A stretch of 64,000 nt of DNA from Psychrobacillus sp. INOP01 (GCF_018140925.1 NZ_CP073315.1:3348001-3412000), one strand, 5' to 3'; shown: positions 9,841 through 18,787, counted from the first letter of the stretch. The notes: generated by a model not told the origin, from the sequence alone. Numbers and translations: made by a program.

Positions 9841-10859
9841 TGAAACACGACTTACAAAAACCACCTGCAGATTCCTTTGAAAGAATTGAATTAGATGCTA
9901 GTCATGCGGAGCGTATTGCAAAACCAAGTTTAAGTTTCTGGCAGGATGCTTGGCTTCGAATTCGTAAAAATAAAGCCGCGATAGTGAGTATGTTCATTTT
10001 GGCTCTCATTATCATTATGGCTTTTGTCGGGCCAATGATTAGTCCGCATGATGCGGAAACACAAACAATCACTCATGCTAATTTACCTCCAAAGGTTCCC
10101 GGTATTGAAAAACTTGGAATAATGGATGGTGTTGGTACTCTAGCAGGTAAAGAAGTAGACTTATATGAAATGAAAAAAGTAGATACGTATTATTGGTTTG
10201 GTACAGACGGTTTAGGCCGCGATATGTTCTCACGAGTTTGGGAAGGTACACAAATCTCTTTACTCATCGCTTTTGTGGCAGCTATAATCGATATGGTTAT
10301 CGGTGTTGCTTACGGTGGGATCTCTGGTTACTATGGCGGTCGTGCTGATGATATTATGCAACGTATCGTAGAGATTCTATATGGTATCCCAACACTTGTA
10401 ATAGTTATCCTAATGCTTAGCTTTATGGAACCAGGTATTACCGCGATTATTATCGCAATCACCATTACTGGATGGATTGGCATGTCCCGTATAGTACGTG
10501 GCCAAGTATTAAAATTCAAAAACCAAGAATTTGTATTAGCATCACGGACATTAGGTGCAACAAATGGACGAATTATTACAAAACATATTTTACCTAATAT
10601 TTTAGGTATTATTATTATTAACACAATGTTCACTATTCCAACTGCAATTTTCTTCGAAGCATTTTTAAGCTTCATTGGTTTAGGTTTACAGCCACCTGAC
10701 GCATCTTTAGGGACTCTTATTAATGATGGATACAAATTGGTTCAATTCCAACCACATATTCTCTTGTTCCCATCTATTATTATTAGTTTACTAATGATTG
10801 CATTCAACTTATTAGGTGATGGTTTACGTGACGCACTTGATCCAAAAATGAAAGACTAA
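9840..10859 (+). CDS. oppC: Oligopeptide ABC transporter permease OppC
   Basis: This 339-aa membrane subunit has the N-terminal OppC extension and a long extracytoplasmic insert between helices 1 and 2 (about residues 65-120) typical of OppC. The EAA loop contains FVLASRTLGA and the conserved LPN. It is coupled to oppB by a 1-bp overlap. An AAAAGGAGG site follows directly for oppD. Confidence 0.96.
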   Translation: MKHDLQKPPADSFERIELDASHAERIAKPSLSFWQDAWLRIRKNKAAIVSMFILALIIIMAFVGPMISPHDAETQTITHANLPPKVPGIEKLGIMDGVGTLAGKEVDLYEMKKVDTYYWFGTDGLGRDMFSRVWEGTQISLLIAFVAAIIDMVIGVAYGGISGYYGGRADDIMQRIVEILYGIPTLVIVILMLSFMEPGITAIIIAITITGWIGMSRIVRGQVLKFKNQEFVLASRTLGATNGRIITKHILPNILGIIIINTMFTIPTAIFFEAFLSFIGLGLQPPDASLGTLINDGYKLVQFQPHILLFPSIIISLLMIAFNLLGDGLRDALDPKMKD

Positions 10860-10875
10860 AAGGAGGAAAGCCAAA

Positions 10876-11940
10876 ATGGAAAACATATTAGAAGTAAATG
10901 ACCTAGAGCTTTCCTTCCATACATTTGCTGGTGAAGTAAAAGCCATTCGTGGTGTTAACTTCGACTTAAAAAAAGGTGAAACACTTGCAATTGTTGGAGA
11001 GTCTGGTTCTGGTAAGTCAGTTACAACGAAGGCAATTATGCGTTTATTGCCTGAATCAAGTTCAGAATTTAAAAATGGTCAAATATTATTTAATGGAAAA
11101 GATTTAACTAAGCTATCGGATAAAGAGATGCAAAAGATTCGTGGGAAAGATATTTCGATGATTTTCCAAGATCCAATGACTTCTTTAAATCCAACGATGA
11201 CAATTGGTAAGCAAATCATGGAACCAATTTTAAAGCACCAGAAAGTTAGTAAATCGGAAGCACGTAAAGTGGCAGTTGATCTTTTACGTTTAGTTGGTAT
11301 GCCTAAACCAGAAGCACGTATTAAACAATATCCACACCAATTTTCAGGTGGTCAGCGTCAACGTATTGTAATTGCAATAGCATTAGCTTGTAATCCACAA
11401 ATTCTAATAGCAGATGAACCTACGACTGCGTTAGATGTAACGATACAAGCGCAAATTTTAGAGTTAATGAAGGATTTACAAAAGAAAATTGATACTTCTA
11501 TCATTTTCATTACCCATGACCTTGGGGTTGTTGCTAATGTTGCAGATAGAGTGGCAGTAATGTATGGTGGTAAAATTGTGGAGATTGGGACTGTAGATGA
11601 AATATTCTACAACCCGCAGCATCCATATACATGGGGCTTACTAAGTTCGATGCCGTCATTAGATACAGCAGAAGCGAAATTGTATGCAATTCCAGGAACT
11701 CCTCCTGATTTATTGTATCCTCCAAAAGGCGATGCATTTGCTCTACGTAGTGATTATGCATTGAAAATAGATTTAGAAGAAGCACCGCCGTTCTTTAAGG
11801 TAAGTGACACTCACTCTGCAGCAACATGGTTGTTACATCCAGATGCTCCAGAAGTAGAACCACCGCTAGCAATTGTAGAACGTATGAAAAAATTCCCTGG
11901 CAGTCGTTATTATGAAGGAACGGAAGGAGGTACTTACTGA
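10876..11940 (+). CDS. oppD: Oligopeptide ABC transporter ATP-binding protein OppD
   Basis: This 354-aa ATPase has Walker A GESGSGKS (residues 41-48), signature SGGQRQR (157-163), Walker B LIADEP (177-182) and a long C-terminal OppD/DppD domain (IPGTPPDL and following). Length is normal. The stop overlaps the oppF start by one base. It pairs with OppF to drive import. Confidence 0.96.
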   Translation: MENILEVNDLELSFHTFAGEVKAIRGVNFDLKKGETLAIVGESGSGKSVTTKAIMRLLPESSSEFKNGQILFNGKDLTKLSDKEMQKIRGKDISMIFQDPMTSLNPTMTIGKQIMEPILKHQKVSKSEARKVAVDLLRLVGMPKPEARIKQYPHQFSGGQRQRIVIAIALACNPQILIADEPTTALDVTIQAQILELMKDLQKKIDTSIIFITHDLGVVANVADRVAVMYGGKIVEIGTVDEIFYNPQHPYTWGLLSSMPSLDTAEAKLYAIPGTPPDLLYPPKGDAFALRSDYALKIDLEEAPPFFKVSDTHSAATWLLHPDAPEVEPPLAIVERMKKFPGSRYYEGTEGGTY

Positions 11941-12875
11941 TGGCTGAAAAATTATTAGAAATTAAAAATCTTAAGCAGTATTTCAATCAAGGTAAGCCTA
12001 ATGAAGTTCGCGCTGTAGACGATATCAGCTTTGATATTTATAAAGGGGAAACACTTGGACTAGTTGGAGAATCTGGTTGTGGGAAATCCACAACAGGTCG
12101 TACAATTATCCGTCTTTACGATGCAACAGATGGACAAGTAATTTATGATGGTATAAATGTACATGATAAAAAATCTAAAAAAGATTTAAAAACATTTAAC
12201 CGTAAAATGCAAATGATTTTCCAAGATCCTTATGCATCTTTGAATCCACGTATGAAAGTACTGGATATCATTGCAGAAGGTCTTGATATTCATGGACTTG
12301 TGAAAAATTCAAAAGAACGTAAAGAACGTGTGGTTGAATTATTAGAAACGGTAGGTTTGAATCGTGAGCATGCAGATCGATATGCACATGAGTTTTCTGG
12401 TGGCCAACGTCAACGTCTAGGAATAGCGAGAGCATTAGCAGTTAACCCAGAATTCATCATTGCCGATGAGCCTATCTCTGCATTAGACGTTTCTATTCAA
12501 GCACAAGTAGTTAACCTATTAAAAGAGTTACAAGAAGAAAAAGGATTAACATACTTGTTTATAGCCCATGATTTATCAATGGTTAAATACATTTCCGATC
12601 GTATAGGTGTAATGTATTTTGGTAAGCTAGTAGAACTAGCGCCTGCAGAAGATTTATACAATAATCCTATGCATCCGTATACGCAGTCATTATTATCTGC
12701 TATACCGCTTCCTGACCCAAATTATGAGCGTAATCGTGTTCGTAAATCATACGATCCTGCCTCTCATAATTATCAAGATGGGGAAGAGATAGCTATGCGT
12801 GAAGTAACATCTGGACATTTCGTATATTGTTCAGCAAAAGAGCTTGCAACTTTACAAGCTATATCAAATTCATAA
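11940..12875 (+). CDS. oppF: Oligopeptide ABC transporter ATP-binding protein OppF
   Basis: This 311-aa second ATPase has Walker A GESGCGKST (43-51), signature SGGQRQR, Walker B IIADEP and the OppF C-terminal region ending near GHFVYC. It is the last gene of oppABCDF and is followed 13 bp later by a strong terminator. Confidence 0.96.
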   Translation: MAEKLLEIKNLKQYFNQGKPNEVRAVDDISFDIYKGETLGLVGESGCGKSTTGRTIIRLYDATDGQVIYDGINVHDKKSKKDLKTFNRKMQMIFQDPYASLNPRMKVLDIIAEGLDIHGLVKNSKERKERVVELLETVGLNREHADRYAHEFSGGQRQRLGIARALAVNPEFIIADEPISALDVSIQAQVVNLLKELQEEKGLTYLFIAHDLSMVKYISDRIGVMYFGKLVELAPAEDLYNNPMHPYTQSLLSAIPLPDPNYERNRVRKSYDPASHNYQDGEEIAMREVTSGHFVYCSAKELATLQAISNS

Positions 12876-12888
12876 GTTTAATAAATCG

Positions 12889-12920
12889 ACGACCATTCAA
12901 ACCGAATGGTCGTTTTTTTT
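12889..12920 (+). terminator. opp operon terminator
   Basis: The 10-bp perfect stem ACGACCATTC / GAATGGTCGT with a 5-nt loop is followed by eight T residues. Confidence 0.95.
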
Positions 12921-12945
12921 GAAAGAATTAGTATATAGAAATGTA

Positions 12946-13186
12946 GTGTGAACACTTGGTTCGTGGGACTTTAATGAAGGTATAGTACTACTGATTTCCG
13001 TTTCAGGTGGAGACAAAGGAACGATGGCTAAGAACGCCACCTCGTGTGGCAACGCCTTCGTGACCAACATCCTGTTGGCCTCCGCAGGGTGAGCGATGAA
13101 CCATCACCGACGCTCCGCGTTCGCTTGTGATGGTTCATCTGTCTCACTCATCCTGCTGGAGTCGCCACCTTCCACTACAATCAATA
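12946..13186 (+). repeat. A-type structured repeat, copy 1 (long-arm form)
   Basis: This non-coding repeat starts with a GTGAACACT..GGTTC flank shared with copies 3 and 4. The core runs from CTGATTTCCG to CACTACAATCAAT. Inside are a large hairpin (GATGAACCATCAC / GTGATGGTTCATC) and an enclosing GTGAG / CTCAC pair. This copy has an extra arm at about 13010-13080 (GACAAAGGAACG...CATCCTGTTGGCC) that copies 2 and 4 lack. TGATT and AATCA mark the ends. No ORF is evident. Confidence 0.85.
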
Positions 13187-13383
13187 TAGGGAGTAGTGCT
13201 TGACAATATGATTTAGCAAAGAAAATCAGCAAGCTAATAGAAAAAGTTAATGTAGTAATAATACCATCCTGTAATTGCTATTTTACAGGATAAAAGTATA
13301 AAAAAAATGCTCTGCAATAAGTGTTGATAGCATTTCATGTTATTAATCCCAATTAAATGAAGGATAAAGACTGTACATATATT

Positions 13384-13760
13384 TTTATAATAGTGGAGAT
13401 TTAGAGGTATAGTAAGTTTTTGCTTCATTAAGAAGGAGGGAGCGACCGAAATTGTATCTTCGAGACCCGCACGATGCGGGTCAGGCAGTCGTTGTGACAC
13501 GATGTCGCGTACTAAGACTGTCTGTCATCACCTCTATGATTAGGAAAGTATTTTTTCTCTAGTTATCCATAAAAGTACTTACCTGTTTCTAAAAGTTGTA
13601 GGAGGGAGACGAACAGACGAACGCCATAAAATTACCGCAAAAAGAGATGCTGGTCGTGACGCGGTCACGACCAGCATCTTTAGAAATTCACTCGGTAATA
13701 ATGTAGCGACCTGTCTGTTCAAAGCCCTTCGAAAACGATAGAAACAGGTTTTGACCTCTT
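13384..13760 (+). repeat. B-type structured repeat, copy 1 (with extra hairpin arms)
   Basis: The repeat begins at a TATAAT-containing segment shared with copy 2. It has a conserved GCGACCGAAATTGTATCTTCG block, ACCTGTTTCTA (13581-13591) exactly complementary to TAGAAACAGGT (13739-13749), and a perfect 16-bp hairpin at 13645-13679. At 13463-13539 it carries extra hairpins (GACCCGC/GCGGGTC and AGGCAGTC/GACTGTCT) absent from the other copies. It is joined to A copy 1 by a linker that is also conserved near 58550-58650. No coding potential is evident. Confidence 0.85.
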
Positions 13761-14003
13761 AAGGGTTATGCATATTTTTGCCCAGTTTTTTCTAAGATAA
13801 AGTATAAACTTTTTTGCTATTTTAATAAAAGGAAGCAAATAGCCATGCAGTATTTCCGAAAAGATTTAAAACATGTATTCTGGGTATATAAAGAGTAAAC
13901 TTAATATTTCTAGTAATCTAACTTATTTTGGTCTATTGGCACTTTTATTCATATGTATCGATTGTTAGAATGAAAGGACTTAGAGGAAAGGAATTTTTAA
14001 AAT
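13761..14003 (+). other. Intergenic leader upstream of the glycoside hydrolase gene
   Basis: This AT-rich stretch presumably holds the promoter of the next gene; I could not pick a convincing -35/-10 pair. The GAGGAAAGG-like site just before 14004 serves as the ribosome binding site. Confidence 0.4.
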
Positions 14004-15212
14004 ATGAAAAAACAACTTAGAGTAATAGCTTCGGCATCTATTGCGATGACTATATTACTACCAGGTACGGGGAAGGCCGAAACAACTTTGTTTTCAAAGG
14101 ATTTTTCATCTAAAGAATTTAGCTTTCAAGCAATAGATGAAACAATAGTATCTTCCTCCAAATTATTTACATATGACTCTGGATTTACTTTTGAATATCC
14201 AGATGCGGTAAGAGGAGTTTATGTAACAGGTCATTCCGCAGGGGGGGAACGATTTAATGACTTGTTGAATTTAATGGATACCACGGACTTAAACGCGATG
14301 GTTATTGATCTTAAAGATGATTTCGGAAACCTTACTTATATCCCCAAAGAGGATTCACCTCTGGCAAAATATAATATTGGAAAGCCATACATAAAAGACA
14401 CCCAAGCAATGTTGAAGAAAATGGAAGAAAAACAGATTTATCCAATAGCTCGTATCGTTATCTTCAAGGATACTGAGCTTGCAGAAACTAAGCCTGAATG
14501 GTCATTTGTAGAAGGCGCATCGGTTTGGAAAAATGGACGAGGTGAAGCATTCGTCAATCCATTTATGAAAGAGGTATGGGATTATAATGTAGAAATTGCT
14601 ATCGAGGCTGCTAAAATGGGCTTTAAAGAAATTCAATTTGACTATGTTCGTTTTCCTGAAGGGTTTGAAAAAAGAGAAGACACTTTAAAATACTCTATGG
14701 GTGAATATGAAACGTCAGAGTTAGATTTGGTTCAACGTAGGGTTTCAGCGGTTACGGATTTTGTAGCTTATGCCAAGGAAAAACTTAAACCATATGGTGC
14801 ACAATTATCGGTTGATATTTTCGGTTACTCAGCTACATTACCTGAAGCCCCAGGTATTGGGCAAAACTTCAGTAAAATCTCTGAAAATGTAGATGTTATT
14901 TCCTCCATGATCTACCCAAGTCATTGGACTTCTTACTTTGGAATTGCTAAACCAGATTTAGAGCCATATAGATTAGTACAGGAATACGCAAAAGTTGAAA
15001 ATGCAAAACTAGCAGAGCTTGAAAATCCACCTGTATCTAGACCATGGCTACAAGATTTTACAGCTTCCTATTTAGGGTCAGGAAATTATCAACAATACGG
15101 TAAAGATGAGGTAGAGGCTCAGATTAAAGCATTAAATGAAGCGGGTATAAATGAATACTTATTATGGAATGCTGGGAATAGATATTCTCCTGGAGTAGAT
15201 TATACTCCATAA
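14004..15212 (+). CDS. Secreted putative glycoside hydrolase (DUF4015/PF13200-like)
   Basis: This 402-aa protein has an N-terminal signal peptide (hydrophobic to about residue 24, cleavage likely near GKA). Its domain resembles the putative glycoside hydrolase family PF13200, with RGVYVTGHSAG near 72, VIDLKDD, FDYVRFPEG and VDIFGYSA blocks along a TIM-barrel-like core. Acidic residues in IDLKDD and FDYVRFPE are candidate catalytic sites by family analogy. The substrate is unknown; cell-wall or exopolysaccharide processing is inference. It is monocistronic with its own terminator. Confidence 0.82.
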   Translation: MKKQLRVIASASIAMTILLPGTGKAETTLFSKDFSSKEFSFQAIDETIVSSSKLFTYDSGFTFEYPDAVRGVYVTGHSAGGERFNDLLNLMDTTDLNAMVIDLKDDFGNLTYIPKEDSPLAKYNIGKPYIKDTQAMLKKMEEKQIYPIARIVIFKDTELAETKPEWSFVEGASVWKNGRGEAFVNPFMKEVWDYNVEIAIEAAKMGFKEIQFDYVRFPEGFEKREDTLKYSMGEYETSELDLVQRRVSAVTDFVAYAKEKLKPYGAQLSVDIFGYSATLPEAPGIGQNFSKISENVDVISSMIYPSHWTSYFGIAKPDLEPYRLVQEYAKVENAKLAELENPPVSRPWLQDFTASYLGSGNYQQYGKDEVEAQIKALNEAGINEYLLWNAGNRYSPGVDYTP

Positions 15213-15234
15213 GCATAATGGATAGATTAATGAA

Positions 15235-15264
15235 GTAGGATGAGATTTTATCCTGCTTTTTTTT
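15235..15264 (+). terminator. Terminator after the glycoside hydrolase gene
   Basis: GTAGGAT and ATCCTGC form a stem with one G.U pair, followed by a long T-run. Confidence 0.85.
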
Positions 15265-15590
15265 CTTTTTTTGAAACCTTTTTACATACAAAACGTACTA
15301 TTAAGTATAACAGATATTTTCATTAAGTATCACTAATTGAGAATGCGCTTTTTTTATAATAGTGATGTTTAATTTTTTTAAATGATGGGTATTAATTAAT
15401 ATGTATCTAAATTATATATAATTAAATATAAGGATTCCTTTATAAGTAACACGAAATTGTGACAGTAATTATTACAAGAAAAAATTTTCATTAAAACGTA
15501 TTTAAAATGAATTAAAAGTGGTGTATACTTAGAATGTATATTACTACATTAAATTAATTATAATCTACTTTATATAACACAGACATTTGA
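15265..15590 (+). other. AT-rich spx upstream region
   Basis: About 330 bp without an ORF. A TATACT hexamer near 15525 is the best -10 candidate, but no good -35 accompanies it. In B. subtilis spx is driven by several promoters, and the long AT-rich leader is compatible with that. I see no repeat or hairpin of note. Confidence 0.4.
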
Positions 15591-15611
15591 AAGGAAGTGT
15601 TTTTTTAAATG

Positions 15612-16007
15612 ATGGTAACCTTATTCACTTCACCAAGCTGTACTTCTTGTAGAAAAGCGAAAGCTTGGTTAGAAGAACACGAGATAGCATATAAAGAACG
15701 CAATATTTTTTCTGAACCACTTAGTATAAGTGAAATAAAAGAAATTTTACGAATGACAGAAGACGGAACAGATGAAATAATTTCAACTCGTTCTAAAATA
15801 TTCCAAAAGTTGAATGTAGATTTAGAAAGTCTTCCGTTACAACGTCTTTACGAACTAATTCAAGAGCATCCTGGTTTACTTCGTAGACCAATTATCTTAG
15901 ATGAAAAACGTTTACAAGTTGGATACAATGAAGATGAAATTCGTAGATTCTTACCTAGAAAAGTACGTGCTTATCAACTACTTGAAGCACAACGTCTAGT
16001 TAACTAG
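15612..16007 (+). CDS. spx: Transcriptional regulator Spx
   Basis: This 131-aa ArsC-like protein binds the RNA polymerase alpha C-terminal domain and reprograms transcription under disulfide stress. The redox switch CTSC is at residues 10-13, RPI is at about 92-94 and the C-terminal LPRKVR region is intact, so it should be functional. Of two adjacent ATGs the second (15612) matches the family length of 131. GAAAGGAAG lies upstream. It is degraded by ClpXP with the adaptor encoded at 21008-21823. Confidence 0.97.
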   Translation: MVTLFTSPSCTSCRKAKAWLEEHEIAYKERNIFSEPLSISEIKEILRMTEDGTDEIISTRSKIFQKLNVDLESLPLQRLYELIQEHPGLLRRPIILDEKRLQVGYNEDEIRRFLPRKVRAYQLLEAQRLVN

Positions 16008-16017
16008 TATTATACTA

Positions 16018-16066
16018 AGCTAATTGTTTTTCAAAGTTCGTTTTGAAAAACAATTGGCTTTTCTTT
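16018..16066 (+). terminator. spx terminator
   Basis: A long stem TAATTGTTTTTCAAA / TTTTGAAAAACAATTG is followed by a T-run. Confidence 0.92.
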
Positions 16067-16231
16067 TTTCCTTCTACTTGCATTAAGTGTGAAAATTTTC
16101 TACAATGCATATAGTTTGTTTAATAATTTAAAAAGTGAAGCAGGAATCCTTTTCTTTTTTTCACAAACGACATACAATAGTAATAGACACTACACATTTG
16201 AAACGGTAAGAAGCGAAAGGAGATGTGTTAA

Positions 16232-16900
16232 ATGGATATCGAACGTATCAATGATAACACTTTCAAAGTATACATTTCATACATCGACATTGAAGAAAGA
16301 GGCTTCAGCCGAGATGAAATCTGGTTCAATAAGGATAAGAGCGAGCAGCTTTTTTGGGAAATGATGGATGAGGTTCATGATGATGATCATTTTGAAGAAT
16401 TAGATGGTCCCTTATGGATTCAAGTTCATGCGATGGAAAAAGGTTTGGAAGTGATTGTTACAAGAACGGAAATAACAAAACAAGATGAGCGTTTAGGAGA
16501 TAATTCGGATGTAGATGATATATCCAGTAAAATATTTAAAAATGGGGTATCAAGCTCGATCGGTCCACATGAATTTGATGACTTTTCAAGTTATATGGAT
16601 GAATTAGAAGAAATTCCAGCGGATTATACATTTGTTTTTGAGAGCTTTGATGATGTAATTGGTCTTGCGAAAAAGTTAGATGAAGCAGATTTACAGACCT
16701 CTTTGTATTATTATGAAGATAAGTACTATTTGCACATTGTTTTTGATTTTGATATAACAGAATTTGAATTAGTGCTTAATACATTAAGTATTGTTTCAGA
16801 GTTTGCAAATAATTCAAAGACAACAATTCATATAATTCAAGAGTATGGGAAACAGATAATTGCCAATGGCGTTCTAGATGAATTAAATAAACATTTTTAA
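16232..16900 (+). CDS. mecA: Adaptor protein MecA
   Basis: This 222-aa ClpC adaptor delivers substrates such as ComK (in B. subtilis) to ClpCP and affects competence and sporulation. The N-terminal substrate-binding domain (1-80, MDIERINDNTFKVYIS) and C-terminal ClpC-binding domain (about 125-222) are separated by an acidic linker. ATG 16232 follows AAAGGAGAT. Length is close to B. subtilis MecA. A strong terminator follows directly. Confidence 0.97.
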   Translation: MDIERINDNTFKVYISYIDIEERGFSRDEIWFNKDKSEQLFWEMMDEVHDDDHFEELDGPLWIQVHAMEKGLEVIVTRTEITKQDERLGDNSDVDDISSKIFKNGVSSSIGPHEFDDFSSYMDELEEIPADYTFVFESFDDVIGLAKKLDEADLQTSLYYYEDKYYLHIVFDFDITEFELVLNTLSIVSEFANNSKTTIHIIQEYGKQIIANGVLDELNKHF

Positions 16901-16927
16901 AACCTTCTATTTATAGAAGGTTTTTTT
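16901..16927 (+). terminator. mecA terminator
   Basis: The stem AACCTTCTA / TAGAAGGTT plus a T-run overlaps the end of mecA. Confidence 0.93.
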
Positions 16928-16999
16928 GTAGGAAGTATAAAGTCTCATACCTTGAAAGCAAGGATCCAGCTATTATTACAGAGTAAAATCTATCTAATG

Positions 17000-17130
17000 C
17001 TGATTTCCATTTTAGGCGGACGCTTTCCGCGGGGTGAGCGATGAACCATCACCGTCGCTCAGGTGTTCGTTGTGATGGTTAATCTGTCTCACTCATCCCG
17101 CCGGAGACGTCGCCTTCCACTACAGTCAAT
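17000..17130 (+). repeat. A-type structured repeat, copy 2 (short-arm form)
   Basis: It runs from CTGATTTCC to CACTACAGTCAAT. The extra arm of copies 1 and 3 is replaced by GGACGCTTTCCGCGG. The GATGAACCATCAC hairpin and GTGAG/CTCAC pair are conserved. It is followed by the conserved GTAGTACTC...TGATTTAGC linker. Confidence 0.85.
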
Positions 17131-17254
17131 GAAGGATGTAGTACTCAAAAGTGATTTAGCACAGCCTATCAAAGGTATAAGATTATAGTGTCTAGTGCCA
17201 TTTGACAATCAACTATCGTTTCAATAGCGATTCAGGAGATATATTTATTTGTAT

Positions 17255-17530
17255 TTGTATAATAGTAGAAGCGCAAGGGATAGTAAGTGTTTAACCGATA
17301 AAGAAGGAGGGAGCGATAGAAATTGTATCTTCGGATGCTTCTTGTATGAATAAGAATCCATCTTTTTTTAGTTATCCAAAAAACACTTATCTTTTTTGCA
17401 GTTGTAGGAGTGCGATAGACAGACAAATGCCATAAGACTACCGAGAAAGGAGAGGTTTGTTTTAACGTTAGTCACGACTAGCTTCTCTAGAAATCAATCG
17501 ATAATAATATAGCAACGAGTCTTTCTTATG
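17255..17530 (+). repeat. B-type structured repeat, copy 2 (degenerate hairpin)
   Basis: It shares the TATAAT (17258-17263), the AAGAAGGAGGGAGCGA block and GAAATTGTATCTTCG with copy 1. The main hairpin (about 17450-17489) is decayed, with several mismatches. It ends about 45 bp before coiA, so it sits within or just upstream of the coiA promoter/leader. Confidence 0.8.
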
Positions 17531-17573
17531 ACGTTGCATTATTTTCTGAAAATTTGTATATTGGTAGAAGGAG

Positions 17574-18725
17574 GTGATTCAAATATTATCAGCAGCAACA
17601 GCAGATGGAGAAATTATCATACCTGCACAACATTCAAGAAACCTTTTAGATGAAATAAAATCCAGCAACAGATTCTCCTGCATACAATGTAAGGAACAAG
17701 TCATATTAAAAAACGGCATTATAAAAACCCCGCATTTCGCTCATGTTCGTAATGCTTCTTGTACTCAGAATTTTTCGGAAGGGGAAAGTGAAGACCATTT
17801 AAAAGGTAAATTGCATTTATATGAATTTTTGCAAAAGCATTCTTCAAAAGTCCAACTGGAAGCCTATCTTCCTCCCTTTCAACAAAGACCTGATCTATAT
17901 GTCCGAAGTGAACCCTATCCTATTGCATTAGAATTTCAGTGTAGCCAAATATCAGCAACTGTAATTCAGCAGCGAACAGCAGGCTATATAGCTAATCAGA
18001 TAATCCCGATTTGGATATTACGAACACCGACAATTCCCGATTTCCCGCTCCAAGAAATTGGAACTATGAAGCTCTCCTCATATCGACAACAGTTTTTTTA
18101 CACAACCCCGAATGGGAAAATAATACTCACTTATTGTCCTCAAACTAAATACTTTCATTATATTTCAAATCCAATGCACATAAAGACAAATAATTATATT
18201 GTAAAAGTCAAAAAACTTTCTATTGAAAAGCAGACCTGGCCATTTGCAATTATAAAAAGGAACACGTGGGAAGAATTTCAACAGTACTTAACGATATACA
18301 AGCATCATCGTTTCAAACAGTTAGACAATCTGTACTTTTATAATAGAAAAGGTATTCAATCGCCTTTTCTGCAAATATGCTATCAATGGAGAATACATCC
18401 GAAAAAAATCCCTTTCTTTATAGGTATTCCTACCATGCAAGCTTCTATTTTTTCCGTACATGCTATCGAATGGCAAATTCAGTTTATTGACTATTTGTAT
18501 AAACAGGGTATATCTCTTCAACAAGCTGATTCCCAACATTGCGAATCATTTTTGTTATATAGAAAACTAACTTCTAATCCTTCAGCTGAACATTTAAAAG
18601 CAGTAGAATCCTATCTTTATTTATTGCAACGCTGTCGAATTTCATCAGATAATGTAATATATGCTAGTAAAATAAATTACTCTTTGATGACGCAATTGTT
18701 GTACAGTGAATTCCTTGCAAATTGA
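17574..18725 (+). CDS. coiA: Competence protein CoiA
   Basis: This 383-aa CoiA family protein acts during natural transformation, promoting recombination of imported DNA. The zinc-ribbon-like N-terminus has CIQC (about residues 36-39) and PHFAH, followed by the nuclease-like block LKGKLHLYEFL...EAYLP..RPDLY...IALEFQCS. The order mecA-coiA-pepF matches B. subtilis. The start is odd: GTG 17574 lies inside a full SD sequence (AAGGAGGTGAT), while in-frame ATA 17583 sits at ideal spacing. No ATG or TTG is available nearby. Confidence 0.93.
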   Translation: MIQILSAATADGEIIIPAQHSRNLLDEIKSSNRFSCIQCKEQVILKNGIIKTPHFAHVRNASCTQNFSEGESEDHLKGKLHLYEFLQKHSSKVQLEAYLPPFQQRPDLYVRSEPYPIALEFQCSQISATVIQQRTAGYIANQIIPIWILRTPTIPDFPLQEIGTMKLSSYRQQFFYTTPNGKIILTYCPQTKYFHYISNPMHIKTNNYIVKVKKLSIEKQTWPFAIIKRNTWEEFQQYLTIYKHHRFKQLDNLYFYNRKGIQSPFLQICYQWRIHPKKIPFFIGIPTMQASIFSVHAIEWQIQFIDYLYKQGISLQQADSQHCESFLLYRKLTSNPSAEHLKAVESYLYLLQRCRISSDNVIYASKINYSLMTQLLYSEFLAN

Positions 18726-18787
18726 TTTGAAAATTGAGAAAATAGTAAGTGATTCGAAATTCGTAACAATATGAGGGGGAACTTAGT

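Noticed and set aside
13234-13500. 88-aa minus-strand ORF in the A-B linker and B element
   Set aside because: The region is a conserved non-coding repeat. The ORF is not maintained in the equivalent place at 17130-17340 and has no ribosome binding site.
13440-13500. GCACGATGCGGGTC-type short palindromes considered as a CRISPR or attachment site
   Set aside because: There are no regularly spaced repeats with unique spacers, no cas genes and no integrase; they are hairpin arms of B copy 1.
16089-16364. 91-aa ORF overlapping the start of mecA
   Set aside because: It runs through the mecA upstream region into mecA in another frame; composition and lack of a ribosome binding site argue against it.
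17232-17426. 64-aa minus-strand ORF in B copy 2
   Set aside because: It is antisense to the repeat and not conserved in other copies; its composition looks random.
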